From: Macrococcoides animalis | GTDB taxonomy: Bacteria; Bacillota; Bacilli; Staphylococcales; Staphylococcaceae | Assembly (NCBI RefSeq): GCF_047425875.1 | Contig: NZ_CP179727.1 | Location: 1,612,001 to 1,676,000, forward strand | Length of the DNA: 64,000 bases | Direction: 5' to 3' | In this document: positions 34,321-42,481 of the stretch, in pieces | How the letters are laid out: every line of letters begins with the position of its first letter | Position numbering within the stretch: position 1 is the stretch's first letter | The notes under the pieces: generated by a model | Databases searched by the model: none | What the model was told of the DNA's origin: nothing | Seen by the model: only the letters and a program-made list of their open reading frames with translations | Translations under genes and position numbers: made by a program

Positions 34321-35079
34321 ATGTTTGAAGTGAAAACAGAGATTAAAATTATTCCTGATGGCTACGACTCTACAAACCGTTATTTCCATAAACATGTACT
34401 TAATAATTACTTAGAGCTTGGCGTTAGATTAATAGGGCGTTGGGTAAATAATGACAAGACAGTCATTACAGAGATTTGGGGCTATCTTGATGAACAGCAT
34501 TACCGAGATTTCTTTGAACTGAGAAAGAAAACGAAGCATTATCAAAATTCTTTACCGGATAAACTGGCAAATGATAAATGGATCATTTCAAAAAAAGATA
34601 TGATTATTACACCAACGGGTGATTATAAAATGGACTTACATATCGTTTCGACTAATGTGCTTGTGCAAAATGAACAGAATGAAGTTTTACTTGTACGCAG
34701 TCTGCATCGAAGTGATACTTTAGAGTTACCAGGTGGAAGATTAGATAAAGATGAAGATATGATTACCGGAGCCATACGAGAAGTGAAGGAAGAAACCGGA
34801 TTAGATGTAGAAATTAAAGGTCTTATATATAGTTCACACAATAAAACAAGTGGTGTCGTGAATTTTACGTTCCATGGTGAGGTTGTTGGCGGTAAGTTGA
34901 AGAATGGCGATGATGAAACAGTAGATGTTGCGTTCTATCCTATCACCAAAGAGAATATTTCATCACTCGTAACACGTAAAATTTCAGAAGACCGAATATT
35001 AAAAGCATTAGAGAAAAAAGCACAAAAGTTTGACTTATATGAGAATAATCCTTTTAAAATATTAAAATCATTTCAGTGA
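34321..35079 (+). CDS. Nudix hydrolase with N-terminal NIPSNAP-like domain
   Basis: 252 residues in two parts. Residues 1-95 (FEVKTEIKIIPDG, LGVRLIGRW, VITEIWGYLD) look like a ferredoxin-like NIPSNAP domain. Residues about 105-230 hold a complete Nudix box, GRLDKDEDMITGAI followed by REVKEETGL, for hydrolysis of a nucleoside diphosphate derivative. This fusion is not one I know as common. A TATAAT-like box lies near 34286. Monocistronic, ending in a strong terminator. Confidence 0.85.
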   Translation: MFEVKTEIKIIPDGYDSTNRYFHKHVLNNYLELGVRLIGRWVNNDKTVITEIWGYLDEQHYRDFFELRKKTKHYQNSLPDKLANDKWIISKKDMIITPTGDYKMDLHIVSTNVLVQNEQNEVLLVRSLHRSDTLELPGGRLDKDEDMITGAIREVKEETGLDVEIKGLIYSSHNKTSGVVNFTFHGEVVGGKLKNGDDETVDVAFYPITKENISSLVTRKISEDRILKALEKKAQKFDLYENNPFKILKSFQ

Positions 35080-35115
35080 AAAACAGCGTTCCAAACATTT
35101 GGAACGCTGTTTTTT
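35080..35115. terminator. Bidirectional terminator
   Basis: AACAGCGTTCCAAA-CAT-TTGGAACGCTGTT, a near-perfect stem with a T7 tail, between convergent genes. Confidence 0.92.
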
Positions 35116-36153
35116 TTATTCACTGGCAAAAGTGATATCACTATCAATTTGACCTGTAAATTGTTTGATTTGTATGGGGTTACCATCTAGCCAGTCTTGG
35201 AAATCAAGTGTTGTTGGTGAATTATTACCGCCGAGGGCAAACTGAACGGTTAAGTCTTTTGGGAAGTAACAACTCGTATGAATAGTTCCACTCCAACTAG
35301 AATATAAATCACTAAACACGCCAGCTTTTGGATCGTTCATAATTTTAAAAGCCGAACTCGCATTCATGTGACTGTTCGTTTGTGACTTCAAATTACTCAT
35401 ACGCATTTCTGAATCCTTTAGGACTCTACGATTCTCGTGTGTTAATACTTCGAAATGATTTGTACAATAATGATGTTCCCTGACGATGATATCTCTTGGT
35501 GTTGCTTCAACGATTTGGGTAACACCTTTTTTGTCTAATAATATATAGCTGAAACTTGAACGATGGGGAATTTCATTTAAGAATTGTACTGCATCATCGA
35601 CACTTTTACAGCATTCTAGGATCATACGCCCAATCATGTAACAAACGAAACCATCACCTGGCACTTTTCGATGCATGAAATTGTAACCCATCGATAAACC
35701 ATGTTCATTCATCCCATCCATGCGACCAGTAATGCGAGAAACAGGTGCCATCGTCGCGTATCCTGAATCATTCGGTTGGAAGAAAGTGAAACGCCCATCA
35801 TATGTTGCTGGATGATAATCGTAATTTCTGACTAAATAATCTTCAGTTGTGAACACACTGCAACCACTCGGTTTCGCATAGACCCTGTAGTGGCCGAAGT
35901 TGAGTAGGATTTGGGTCATATCCATTTTGAGCTCGGCTTGCAAACCGAGCAGTTCCTCCCAAATACCAGGGGCGAAGCGGTTGAATGCGGCTTTCGTTTC
36001 TTGAATATCTATATCAAAGCGAGGGCGACGGATACGCCATTCACGTTCGCGATTCTCCATCATTAACGTTGTTTTGAGCCATTTTCCTTGTTCGATACCG
36101 AAATCGAAATGACTGCCTCGAAATTCAGTGATAACACTTTTGACTTGTTGCAT
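35116..36153 (-). CDS. C45-family Ntn hydrolase (acyl-CoA:6-APA acyltransferase-like)
   Basis: 345 residues. Peptidase family C45 members mature by self-cleavage before a Cys, here Cys98 in PSGCSVF; RNYDYH follows as in the family, with GMNEHGLSMGYNF further on. Substrates of bacterial members are mostly unknown; they cleave linear amide bonds, and some may act on N-acyl compounds. ATG 36153 follows AAGGAGG. It is transcribed divergently from the XRE gene at 36275. Confidence 0.8.
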   Translation of the reverse strand: MQQVKSVITEFRGSHFDFGIEQGKWLKTTLMMENREREWRIRRPRFDIDIQETKAAFNRFAPGIWEELLGLQAELKMDMTQILLNFGHYRVYAKPSGCSVFTTEDYLVRNYDYHPATYDGRFTFFQPNDSGYATMAPVSRITGRMDGMNEHGLSMGYNFMHRKVPGDGFVCYMIGRMILECCKSVDDAVQFLNEIPHRSSFSYILLDKKGVTQIVEATPRDIIVREHHYCTNHFEVLTHENRRVLKDSEMRMSNLKSQTNSHMNASSAFKIMNDPKAGVFSDLYSSWSGTIHTSCYFPKDLTVQFALGGNNSPTTLDFQDWLDGNPIQIKQFTGQIDSDITFASE

Positions 36154-36214
36154 TGCGATACCTCCTTAATACATATAGTGAAATTATAACAAAGAATAAT
36201 ATTGAAAGATTGAT

Positions 36215-36246
36215 GTAAAGCTTACTTTACGTAAAGGGAACTTTAC
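36215..36246. promoter_or_regulatory. Tandem palindromic operator of the XRE gene
   Basis: Two abutting 16-bp palindromes, each GTAAAG-N4-CTTTAC (36215-36230 with CTTA, 36231-36246 with GGAA). They cover the -35 region and spacer of the promoter for 36275. Confidence 0.85.
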
Positions 36247-36254
36247 ATTATAAT
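36226..36254 (+). promoter_or_regulatory. Promoter of the XRE/membrane-protein operon
   Basis: TTTACG at 36226-36231, 17 bases, TATAAT at 36249-36254; almost entirely inside the operator. Confidence 0.6.
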
Positions 36255-36274
36255 GGAGTTGAAGAGGTGAGTGT

Positions 36275-36481
36275 ATGAAAAATAAATTAGCTGAATACCG
36301 AAGTTTGCATGACTACTCACAAGAAACGTTAGCAAAGCACTTAAAAGTATCTAGACAAACAATTATCTCCATTGAAAAAGGAAAATACAATCCATCGTTA
36401 CCGCTTGGAATGATGATTGCGGAAATCTTCAAAGTGAAAGTTGAAGATATTTTTGTGTTAGAAGAAAGCGACTATAAGTAG
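36275..36481 (+). CDS. XRE-family transcriptional regulator (short YozG/Cro type)
   Basis: 68-residue protein made only of a helix-turn-helix: LAEYRSLHDYSQETLAKHLK, then the recognition helix SRQTIISIEKGKYNPS, and the conserved KVKVEDIF end. Start ATG 36275 follows GAGGTG. The double palindrome at its promoter makes autoregulation likely. It heads an operon with two or three small membrane proteins, a common arrangement in Firmicutes. Confidence 0.92.
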   Translation: MKNKLAEYRSLHDYSQETLAKHLKVSRQTIISIEKGKYNPSLPLGMMIAEIFKVKVEDIFVLEESDYK

Positions 36482-36492
36482 GAGGCGATAGG

Positions 36493-36867
36493 ATGTTTAA
36501 TCATATGGAAGGTAATCGACCTGCGTTGTATTTATTAGGATTTGTGATGTTAGCAATGGCTGCATTTTTTATGATTGTGATTATTGAAAGACCTGAGCTG
36601 TATGTGATGCAATTTGTATTAGGCATACATATGATATTGATGGGCATTCAAAATAGAGAAGAAATGGTCGATGAACGTATTGTGAGTTTGAGTAATCGTG
36701 CGTTTAAGACGTCTTATTTAGTGACATTATTTGTTGGGATGATATTTTTTACTTTATATACATTTGATTGGATTGATTTAAGAGCAGAAAGTGCCATTAT
36801 CATCATGCTCTCGATAATGTTTTTATCGTTTTCGGTGAGTAACTTTGTATTATGGAGAAAGTATTAG
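36493..36867 (+). CDS. Small four-segment membrane protein
   Basis: 124 residues with four hydrophobic helices (about 10-30, 34-50, 70-90 and 98-118). A loop MVDERIVSLSNRAF between helices 2 and 3 carries a DER motif like that of DUF2178-type proteins often found beside short XRE regulators. Function unknown. TAGGAGG precedes ATG 36493; 11 bases separate it from the XRE gene. Confidence 0.75.
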   Translation: MFNHMEGNRPALYLLGFVMLAMAAFFMIVIIERPELYVMQFVLGIHMILMGIQNREEMVDERIVSLSNRAFKTSYLVTLFVGMIFFTLYTFDWIDLRAESAIIIMLSIMFLSFSVSNFVLWRKY

Positions 36868-36878
36868 GAGGAGATTGG

Positions 36879-37070
36879 ATGTTTAGTTCAGCGAAGTATT
36901 CGTCAGGACAAATGTTGTTATTTGGATTAATAATATTGATTCCAAATGCAGCGCTTTATTTCTCGATAGATAAACCAAGTGTACTGAGTCTCATTTTATG
37001 TGCAATTGGATTGAATTATCTTATCAACGATCCTAAAGAACAGGATGAAAGAGAACAGAATTTTACTTGA
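36879..37070 (+). CDS. Small two-segment membrane protein
   Basis: 63 residues with hydrophobic helices at about 10-27 and 33-48 and a polar tail with DPKEQDEREQNF. ATG 36879 is chosen because GGAGGAG lies eight bases upstream; an in-frame ATG at 36852 lies inside the preceding gene and lacks a ribosome site. Third gene of the XRE operon; its end overlaps the broken gene at 37045. Confidence 0.7.
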   Translation: MFSSAKYSSGQMLLFGLIILIPNAALYFSIDKPSVLSLILCAIGLNYLINDPKEQDEREQNFT

Positions 37071-37228
37071 GAGTTTGAAATGGACTTGGGGAAGCATGTA
37101 TTTTTTAATACTTGGATTACTTACAGCTATTAAAGTTAGGTGAGCAATTAAATCTAGCCATCATATTAAGTTTTGCAATTGTGATGCAAGCTGTATTTAG
37201 AGTATATTTTAGAAAGTTTAAATATTAA
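37045..37228 (+). pseudogene. Frameshifted third small membrane protein
   Basis: From ATG 37045 the frame reads MKENRILLESLKWTWGS, a hydrophobic helix and stops at TGA 37141. A frame shifted by one base then continues from about 37136 as LGEQLNLAIILSFAIV to RKFKY and TAA 37226-37228. Together they make a plausible 60-residue two-helix protein similar in style to its neighbours. One extra base near 37135 explains the break; a sequencing error is also possible. Confidence 0.6.
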
Positions 37229-37345
37229 ATAATTGGGTGGAACTTTATATTTAGCAGTAAGTCGACAATAAGAAGTATCAATTTAATTAGTGTATTACAA
37301 AGTTTAGTTTTGTCACACGTCAGATAAGGAGAGTGACAAAGATTT

Positions 37346-37372
37346 GGGCCGATTCCTAATTGGAGTCGGCCC
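37346..37372. terminator. Hairpin between the XRE operon and the protease gene
   Basis: GGGCCGATTCC / GGAGTCGGCCC stem with one mismatch; T runs on both sides are short, so terminator function is probable but not strong. Confidence 0.55.
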
Positions 37373-37398
37373 GTATTCTTATGCTAACTTACAATCAT

Positions 37399-38922
37399 CT
37401 AGTTAACGCCAACTGCATCCCATGCAGCTTTGATTGTATTAGCATCAGTTGTTCCATATAAATCATGGGCTGACTGAATTAAAGCTTGTTTCGTATCTTT
37501 AAAGTCAGATGTAGAAGTTAAATAATATGTTAACGTTCTATAATAAATTTTTTCTGTTTTTGATTTACCAAGCTTAGTTACAGTATTATAGAATGCTTTA
37601 TTCGGAATACCTGAATTAATATGCACACCACCCCAGTCACCGTCTTCAGTGTTTGGCAAGTTTTGATATTTATTCATATGAGAAGGTTGATCATATAATT
37701 CTGGTTGTGAGAAACTGCGTAAGGCATCTCCTGAACGTCCAGGTGTAAATACATCTTCACCCATCAAGAAGTCCGGATCAATAAAATAGCCAAATACGTC
37801 AGACATTGACTCATTTACTGCACCTGGTTGATATTCATAAACTAATCCTGCAGTATGTTCTGTGACTGCATGTGTTAATTCATGTGCAACGATATCATTA
37901 GCACCTGATAAAGAAGTGAAATTCACACCATCTCCATCGCCATACAACATTGCTTCGCCGTTCCATTGAGCATTATTGTAATTTGAACCATAATGAACTA
38001 CTGAATAAATTGGCGCACCCTTTCCATCATACGAATCACGGTTATGTGTATTCTTAAAATAATCATAAACGACATCACCATAGTAATGTGCATCAACAGC
38101 TGCTTTTTGTCTTGTTGAGTTAAAGTTTGTGTCTGTATCTTTTACAATTTGTGTATTGCTCATGGTATTAAAAGCATCATATGTTTCAATATTTCCCGTA
38201 TGTGTCATATCAGCTAAGTAATAGTTACTACCTTCTTGATAAATGTTCAATGGTTTGGATCTATTGTCCATACCAACTCCATATCCAGTAGTTGCTGCAT
38301 CATAAATTTTATTTTGTTTTTTGATGACCTCACTTGTTTCAGTATCAATTTGAACATGCCAGTTCGCTGATTTTGGTGTAACATAAATCAACTGAATGTC
38401 ATAAACATATTTTTTTTTGTCTGCATTAATAACTACATCTGCTTTTTTTACTACATCACGATTGGCAATGTTTTTTACTTTATTTTTATCAACACCAACT
38501 GCTTTAAATGCTAAATCAACAGCTTCGTCTTTTGATAATTTTTGTGTATTTGTTGGGTTTATTTCTTTTTGATCTAATTCACCGTTAACATGGACAACTT
38601 CATTTTTATTATTTACGTGAATTTTAATTTCCTTTTCAATTGCTTTTTTACCATTATTGTGTGGTTTTAACGTGTAATGTGTGAAACCTTGATCATCTTT
38701 TTCGACTTTAGTAATTTCATACTGCTTGTAAAATTTCTTAGCGTTTTTATCGCCAGGCAGAGATTTTAAGAAGTTTTTTGCATCATGTTTTGATTGTACT
38801 TTTTGGATTTGACTTAAAGACTTCGAACTTTCAGTTTTGGCATAAGTAACATCACTTTGAATTAAACCAGTTAATAAAGTAGTTGATAGAACTGCAGCGG
38901 GTAACATGTACTTTTTATTCAT
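37399..38922 (-). CDS. Secreted thermolysin-like metalloprotease (M4; SepA/aureolysin type)
   Basis: 507-residue preproprotein: signal peptide (about 1-28, ending TYA), an FTP/PepSY propeptide (about 30-205) and an M4 catalytic domain. Zinc ligands are HELTH (347-351) and the Glu in NESMSDVFG; the C-terminal GGVHINSGIPNKAF supplies the catalytic His. It resembles aureolysin of S. aureus and SepA of S. epidermidis, which degrade host defence proteins and activate other enzymes. ATG 38922 follows AAAGGAG. Monocistronic. Confidence 0.94.
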   Translation of the reverse strand: MNKKYMLPAAVLSTTLLTGLIQSDVTYAKTESSKSLSQIQKVQSKHDAKNFLKSLPGDKNAKKFYKQYEITKVEKDDQGFTHYTLKPHNNGKKAIEKEIKIHVNNKNEVVHVNGELDQKEINPTNTQKLSKDEAVDLAFKAVGVDKNKVKNIANRDVVKKADVVINADKKKYVYDIQLIYVTPKSANWHVQIDTETSEVIKKQNKIYDAATTGYGVGMDNRSKPLNIYQEGSNYYLADMTHTGNIETYDAFNTMSNTQIVKDTDTNFNSTRQKAAVDAHYYGDVVYDYFKNTHNRDSYDGKGAPIYSVVHYGSNYNNAQWNGEAMLYGDGDGVNFTSLSGANDIVAHELTHAVTEHTAGLVYEYQPGAVNESMSDVFGYFIDPDFLMGEDVFTPGRSGDALRSFSQPELYDQPSHMNKYQNLPNTEDGDWGGVHINSGIPNKAFYNTVTKLGKSKTEKIYYRTLTYYLTSTSDFKDTKQALIQSAHDLYGTTDANTIKAAWDAVGVN

Positions 38923-39275
38923 TTTTAAATCTCCTTTTACTATGTTATTTTCGATACAAGATTAATTATAATGATTTTTAATTTCAAAACACTCGTGTAG
39001 ACCGCAAATTTTTTTACGTTAAAAAGTTAACAAAGTTAAATAAATCTCATATTATGGATGTAATAGTGTGATATTGTAAATTCGAATTGTCAGAAAATAA
39101 GATGAATTCAGTCTTTTTAAGGAGTTAACATTTATTAAATGTTAACTCCTTAATTTGAAAGCCTATTGAATTCATTTGATATTCAGTGAAAGAGTAAAGG
39201 AAAGTAGAATTTTAATAAGATGTTTCTAATGGAAATTGAAAGTATTATTATATGTTAAATAAAAAAAGAGTGTTG
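38923..39275. other. 353-bp intergenic region with nested inverted repeats
   Basis: Holds the protease promoter and, at 39102-39175, an outer inverted repeat ATGAATTCA/TGAATTCAT around a perfect 15-bp stem. No reading frame of note. Confidence 0.6.
39119..39151. repeat. Perfect 15-bp inverted repeat, not followed by a T run
   Basis: AAGGAGTTAACATTT-ATT-AAATGTTAACTCCTT; outer ATGAATTCA at 39102-39110 and TGAATTCAT at 39167-39175 extend the symmetry. Confidence 0.85.
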
Positions 39276-39653
39276 CTAGTTATTAGCTACACCCTTTTCA
39301 ACATAAGCCCGTATTAATTTACGTTCATTATCACTTACGGTATCGAATGTAAAAATACATAACGCAGCTTTTTCAGATACATTGTAGTTATCGTCACCAC
39401 GAGAAATCTTTATAATTACAATATTCGCTGTACCACGTTCAGTTTTATGCATAACATCAAACTGCCATTCTAAATTTAACTTTTCTGTTTCATCAAGGTG
39501 AAACTTTATGCTTTCAATAAAAGCATCGTAATCTTTCTCGTATTCAACACCATCGTCATAAATAATATTAGATTGAATATTTTTATCGATGAGTTGTTTA
39601 ATTTTTTCGATATCGTTATTTTGCCATGCTGCTAGTAAATGTACGTGAGGCAT
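39276..39653 (-). CDS. Uncharacterised NTF2-like small protein
   Basis: 125 residues from ATG 39653 (AAAGGA seven bases upstream). The pattern of an N-terminal helix pair (LAAWQNNDIEKIKQLI), a two-strand segment, FIESIKFHL, and four long strands (LEWQFDVMHKTE, TANIVIIKIS, KAALCIFTFD) fits the SnoaL/NTF2-like fold. No catalytic residues stand out. The assignment rests on pattern only. Confidence 0.6.
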   Translation of the reverse strand: MPHVHLLAAWQNNDIEKIKQLIDKNIQSNIIYDDGVEYEKDYDAFIESIKFHLDETEKLNLEWQFDVMHKTERGTANIVIIKISRGDDNYNVSEKAALCIFTFDTVSDNERKLIRAYVEKGVANN

Positions 39654-39786
39654 TCTTCTCATCCTATCCTTTAGTTCTTATCATTACTATATCATAAACT
39701 TGAAATAATAATGTTAATTATTTCATTCCATTTTATTCATGTGTTAAAATAAACCTATAAAGAAACACTGGAGGAGTGAAACACAA

Positions 39787-39957
39787 ATGGAATTCATTAA
39801 ATCTCTATTTAAAGCAATTCTTATCACATTCTTGGTATTATCAGTAATTGTAACTGCTGGAGCAGCTTTATTTGTTATTAGCTTTAAGAAAGACTTTGAA
39901 GATATTGAACGTCGTACGAAAGAAATCGTCGCTAAAATTGAATCTGACAATGCTTAA
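39787..39957 (+). CDS. Small single-span membrane protein
   Basis: 56 residues: MEFIKSLFKA, one hydrophobic segment (about 10-32) and a charged tail rich in Lys and Glu (KKDFEDIERRTKEI). GGAGGAG lies 13 bases before ATG 39787. Its own terminator (39956-39986) follows one base later. No family assigned. Confidence 0.7.
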   Translation: MEFIKSLFKAILITFLVLSVIVTAGAALFVISFKKDFEDIERRTKEIVAKIESDNA

Positions 39958-39986
39958 GACTCTGTGATTTTAGAGTCTTTTTCTTT
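39956..39986 (+). terminator. Terminator of the 56-residue gene
   Basis: AAGACTCT / AGAGTCTT stem with 8-base loop, then TTTCTTTT. Confidence 0.85.
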
Positions 39987-40016
39987 TGAGAAAAATAATA
40001 ATTCAGGGGTGTTCAA

Positions 40017-40538
40017 TTGAGTCCATTACAATCTATTTCGACTAAAGAATTAAGTGGTTTAGAAAACGTTAATACGGAGCAGGAAATGATTCAACTCATC
40101 CGATTAATGAGAAAAGAAAGACCAGTTATTCATGATATAGTGATAGGATGTAGTAGGAATAATCAAGATTTAAACAAAGCATATCAATTTAAAGTATTAT
40201 GGGAAACGTATGGTGGATTTGATGGGAATGGAGGCACAGTACTTGCGATTGTGAGTTGGAATCCATATGCATCATCATTTAATAAATACGTGAATCGTAT
40301 TGCCAAGCATGTACCTGATGGCTTTGTAGCACTAGGTGAATCTAGAGGGTTTGAACAAATCATGAGAAGGTTACACAGATTTACAGATATAAAAGCGAAC
40401 CGAACTTTTGTACTTTCAACATTTGAAAGTCAACATATGATTAACAGTGCCGGAATGTTTATCTTTGAAGGAATGAAAGGTACATCTAAGCTTGGAACAT
40501 ACTTCTCAGTACATGATGGTTTAATACAAATTACATAA
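40017..40538 (+). CDS. Uncharacterised cytosolic protein
   Basis: 173 residues, soluble, no motif I can name. TTG start at 40017 with AGGGGTG upstream. Features include GGFDGNGGTVLAIVSW in the middle and GTSKLGTYFSVHDG at the end, suggesting a compact mixed alpha/beta domain. It is flanked by terminators and probably transcribed alone. Confidence 0.65.
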   Translation: MSPLQSISTKELSGLENVNTEQEMIQLIRLMRKERPVIHDIVIGCSRNNQDLNKAYQFKVLWETYGGFDGNGGTVLAIVSWNPYASSFNKYVNRIAKHVPDGFVALGESRGFEQIMRRLHRFTDIKANRTFVLSTFESQHMINSAGMFIFEGMKGTSKLGTYFSVHDGLIQIT

Positions 40539-40541
40539 ATT

Positions 40542-40573
40542 AAACGCACATGCGAATTTTGCATGTGCGTTTA
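40542..40573. terminator. Bidirectional terminator
   Basis: AAACGCACATGC / GCATGTGCGTTT stem between convergent genes. Confidence 0.85.
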
Positions 40574-40586
40574 TTGTTCTATTAAT

Positions 40587-41990
40587 TTACATATCTTTCT
40601 TCTTTTTACGTGTAAAGTATAGTAGTGCAATACCAGCACTAATGGCCATTAATCCAGCTATAGGTAACAATTGACTCATTGCTTCACCTGTTTCAGGTAA
40701 ATAACTTTCATCATCACTTGAGCTTGATTTGTATTTTGAATATGATTTCTTTATAGGAGATGTATGATTATTAGAACTATCATTTCTTGAACTAGAGAAG
40801 TCTCTTGAATTTGAATCACTATTTGAATCATAATTGCTACCAGATGAATAGTTGCTATCAGATGCATAACTGCTATCAGACGCATAATCACCATCACTTG
40901 AAGGCGTATATTTAGACTGTTTGCTGTCTTTCCTTAAAGTAGGTGTTGTGGATTTATGACTTAATGTGCCATTGAACGATGAAGTGTCACTTGCGTAATC
41001 ATTACTTGATGAACTGTCACTACTATAATCAGAACTGCTAGAACTTGAGTTACTGCTGTAGTCTGCAGTATTCGCATTATCGCTTGTTGATGATTGTTTC
41101 GCATCTGCTCTACGTTCTGCACGTGTGATAGGATTCACTGTTGGTTTTTCAACGGGAAGTTGTGGTTTTACATCTCTACTAACGTTTGATCTTTTAGAAC
41201 TTGTATTACGTTCACGATAGCTTTCTGAGTCGCTTGAATCGCTATTTGTATTAACCACAGCTGACTTTTCCGCTTTATCTCTATTCTTCAGTAAAGGTGG
41301 TCTGTCATCAGGTGCTCTATGGATCGCATCACCATCAGAATTTAACGTTTGCTTAAGCTTTTCGGGAGAACGTTCACGTTTGATTGGTTTAGTCTGTGCT
41401 TCATATACTAAATATTTCTCTTCGCCAGCTTCAATTGTAAGTGGCTCATTAGGTGTTGATTCAATATTTTCTTTTGAGTAACTCACTTCATAAGATTCTT
41501 TAGAATCTACATCATTAAATTCTACAACCCCATCAGTTACCTCAGTTTCGTCAATTACTTGTCCATCCAATTTTAGGTATATTATTGTTCCATCTTCTAA
41601 ATGAGTAAAAGATCGATCCACTGCATTAACTTTAATTGTATGATGTTGCTCTAATATCGGTGCTTCAGAAGTTGCCACCTCGTCAACAGATTCTAGAACT
41701 AATGCTGGATCAACAATTTCTATTTCGTTTAAGACACCAGGATTGATTGTATATTCATTCCCTGCAATTTCAATAGTGGAGACATCGCCATCAATCACTT
41801 TATAACCATCGTCAAGGGCAGTATATAAAGTATGCTCTTCATTTAACTGAGCTTTGAAAGGAAAATCTTTGATTGGTTCATTATCTTCGTTGTGGAAATA
41901 AAGAACCGTCGGATGAGTGTCAGCATAAACTGTTGTCGATAATGTTGTAAACGACGTGATTATTGCAAGAGACAATAGTGTTTTTTTCAT
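40587..41990 (-). CDS. LPXTG cell-wall-anchored surface protein with Ser/Asp-rich stalk
   Basis: 467 residues from ATG 41990 (AGGAG upstream): signal peptide (1-23, ending VYA), an N-terminal globular region of beta-type segments (about 24-205), a basic proline-containing linker, a Ser/Asp/Tyr-rich low-complexity stalk (about 255-425, with DYSSD- and YASDS-like repeats), then LPETG, a hydrophobic helix and KKKKDM. Sortase A would attach it to peptidoglycan. The stalk recalls SD repeats of Sdr proteins but is less regular. Ligand unknown. It is transcribed divergently from the quorum-sensing operon, 307 bases away. Confidence 0.9.
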   Translation of the reverse strand: MKKTLLSLAIITSFTTLSTTVYADTHPTVLYFHNEDNEPIKDFPFKAQLNEEHTLYTALDDGYKVIDGDVSTIEIAGNEYTINPGVLNEIEIVDPALVLESVDEVATSEAPILEQHHTIKVNAVDRSFTHLEDGTIIYLKLDGQVIDETEVTDGVVEFNDVDSKESYEVSYSKENIESTPNEPLTIEAGEEKYLVYEAQTKPIKRERSPEKLKQTLNSDGDAIHRAPDDRPPLLKNRDKAEKSAVVNTNSDSSDSESYRERNTSSKRSNVSRDVKPQLPVEKPTVNPITRAERRADAKQSSTSDNANTADYSSNSSSSSSDYSSDSSSSNDYASDTSSFNGTLSHKSTTPTLRKDSKQSKYTPSSDGDYASDSSYASDSNYSSGSNYDSNSDSNSRDFSSSRNDSSNNHTSPIKKSYSKYKSSSSDDESYLPETGEAMSQLLPIAGLMAISAGIALLYFTRKKKKDM

Positions 41991-42297
41991 GTGTAGCTCC
42001 TTTTTGCTTGTTGAACCCATTATGACATATTTCACTTTTAAGTGCTAGGTGATATCCATAAATTCACAATTGATTTAGTTTGTTTAAAGTGGATTAATAA
42101 TTTTAAATCTAGTGTTATATAAGTATGTATTTTTGAATGAAGTTATCCATATATAGTATTTTTTCGATGATTTAACACTAAGTTAATAAAAATAAAAGAT
42201 GAATTTTGTTAAAAATATAAATTAAGTATCGAGTTTTTAGAAAATTTCGTGTAATATTATATTTAAGAAATTAATTCATTAATGAATGGAGGAAATT

Positions 42298-42480
42298 ATG
42301 ATGAGAGAAGAGTTAGAGCAAGTTGTTTTAAAAATGAAAGAAATGAACTTATCTCTAGAAGAATTGTTAAACCAAAACAAAACTTTAGGTTTTAGTGAAG
42401 ACGTTGTAACAGTGATTGACTCTGCTGCCCATAAGCCCTTGAATATTAAAGCTTCAAAGTATTGGACTGGCGATTTTTAA
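42298..42480 (+). CDS. comX: ComX-like pheromone precursor
   Basis: 60 residues (Met-Met start at 42298/42301, GGAGG upstream). No signal peptide. A helical acidic leader (LEQVVLKMKEMNLSLEELL) is followed by NKTLGFSEDVVTVIDSA and the C-terminal ASKYWTGDF, with the only Trp four residues from the end. ComX precursors are 50-75 residues, have a similar middle segment and a Trp three to five from the end that is prenylated by ComQ. The adjacent prenyl transferase, kinase and regulator support this. Gene order differs from Bacillus, where comQ comes first. Confidence 0.82.
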   Translation: MMREELEQVVLKMKEMNLSLEELLNQNKTLGFSEDVVTVIDSAAHKPLNIKASKYWTGDF

Positions 42481-42481
42481 G

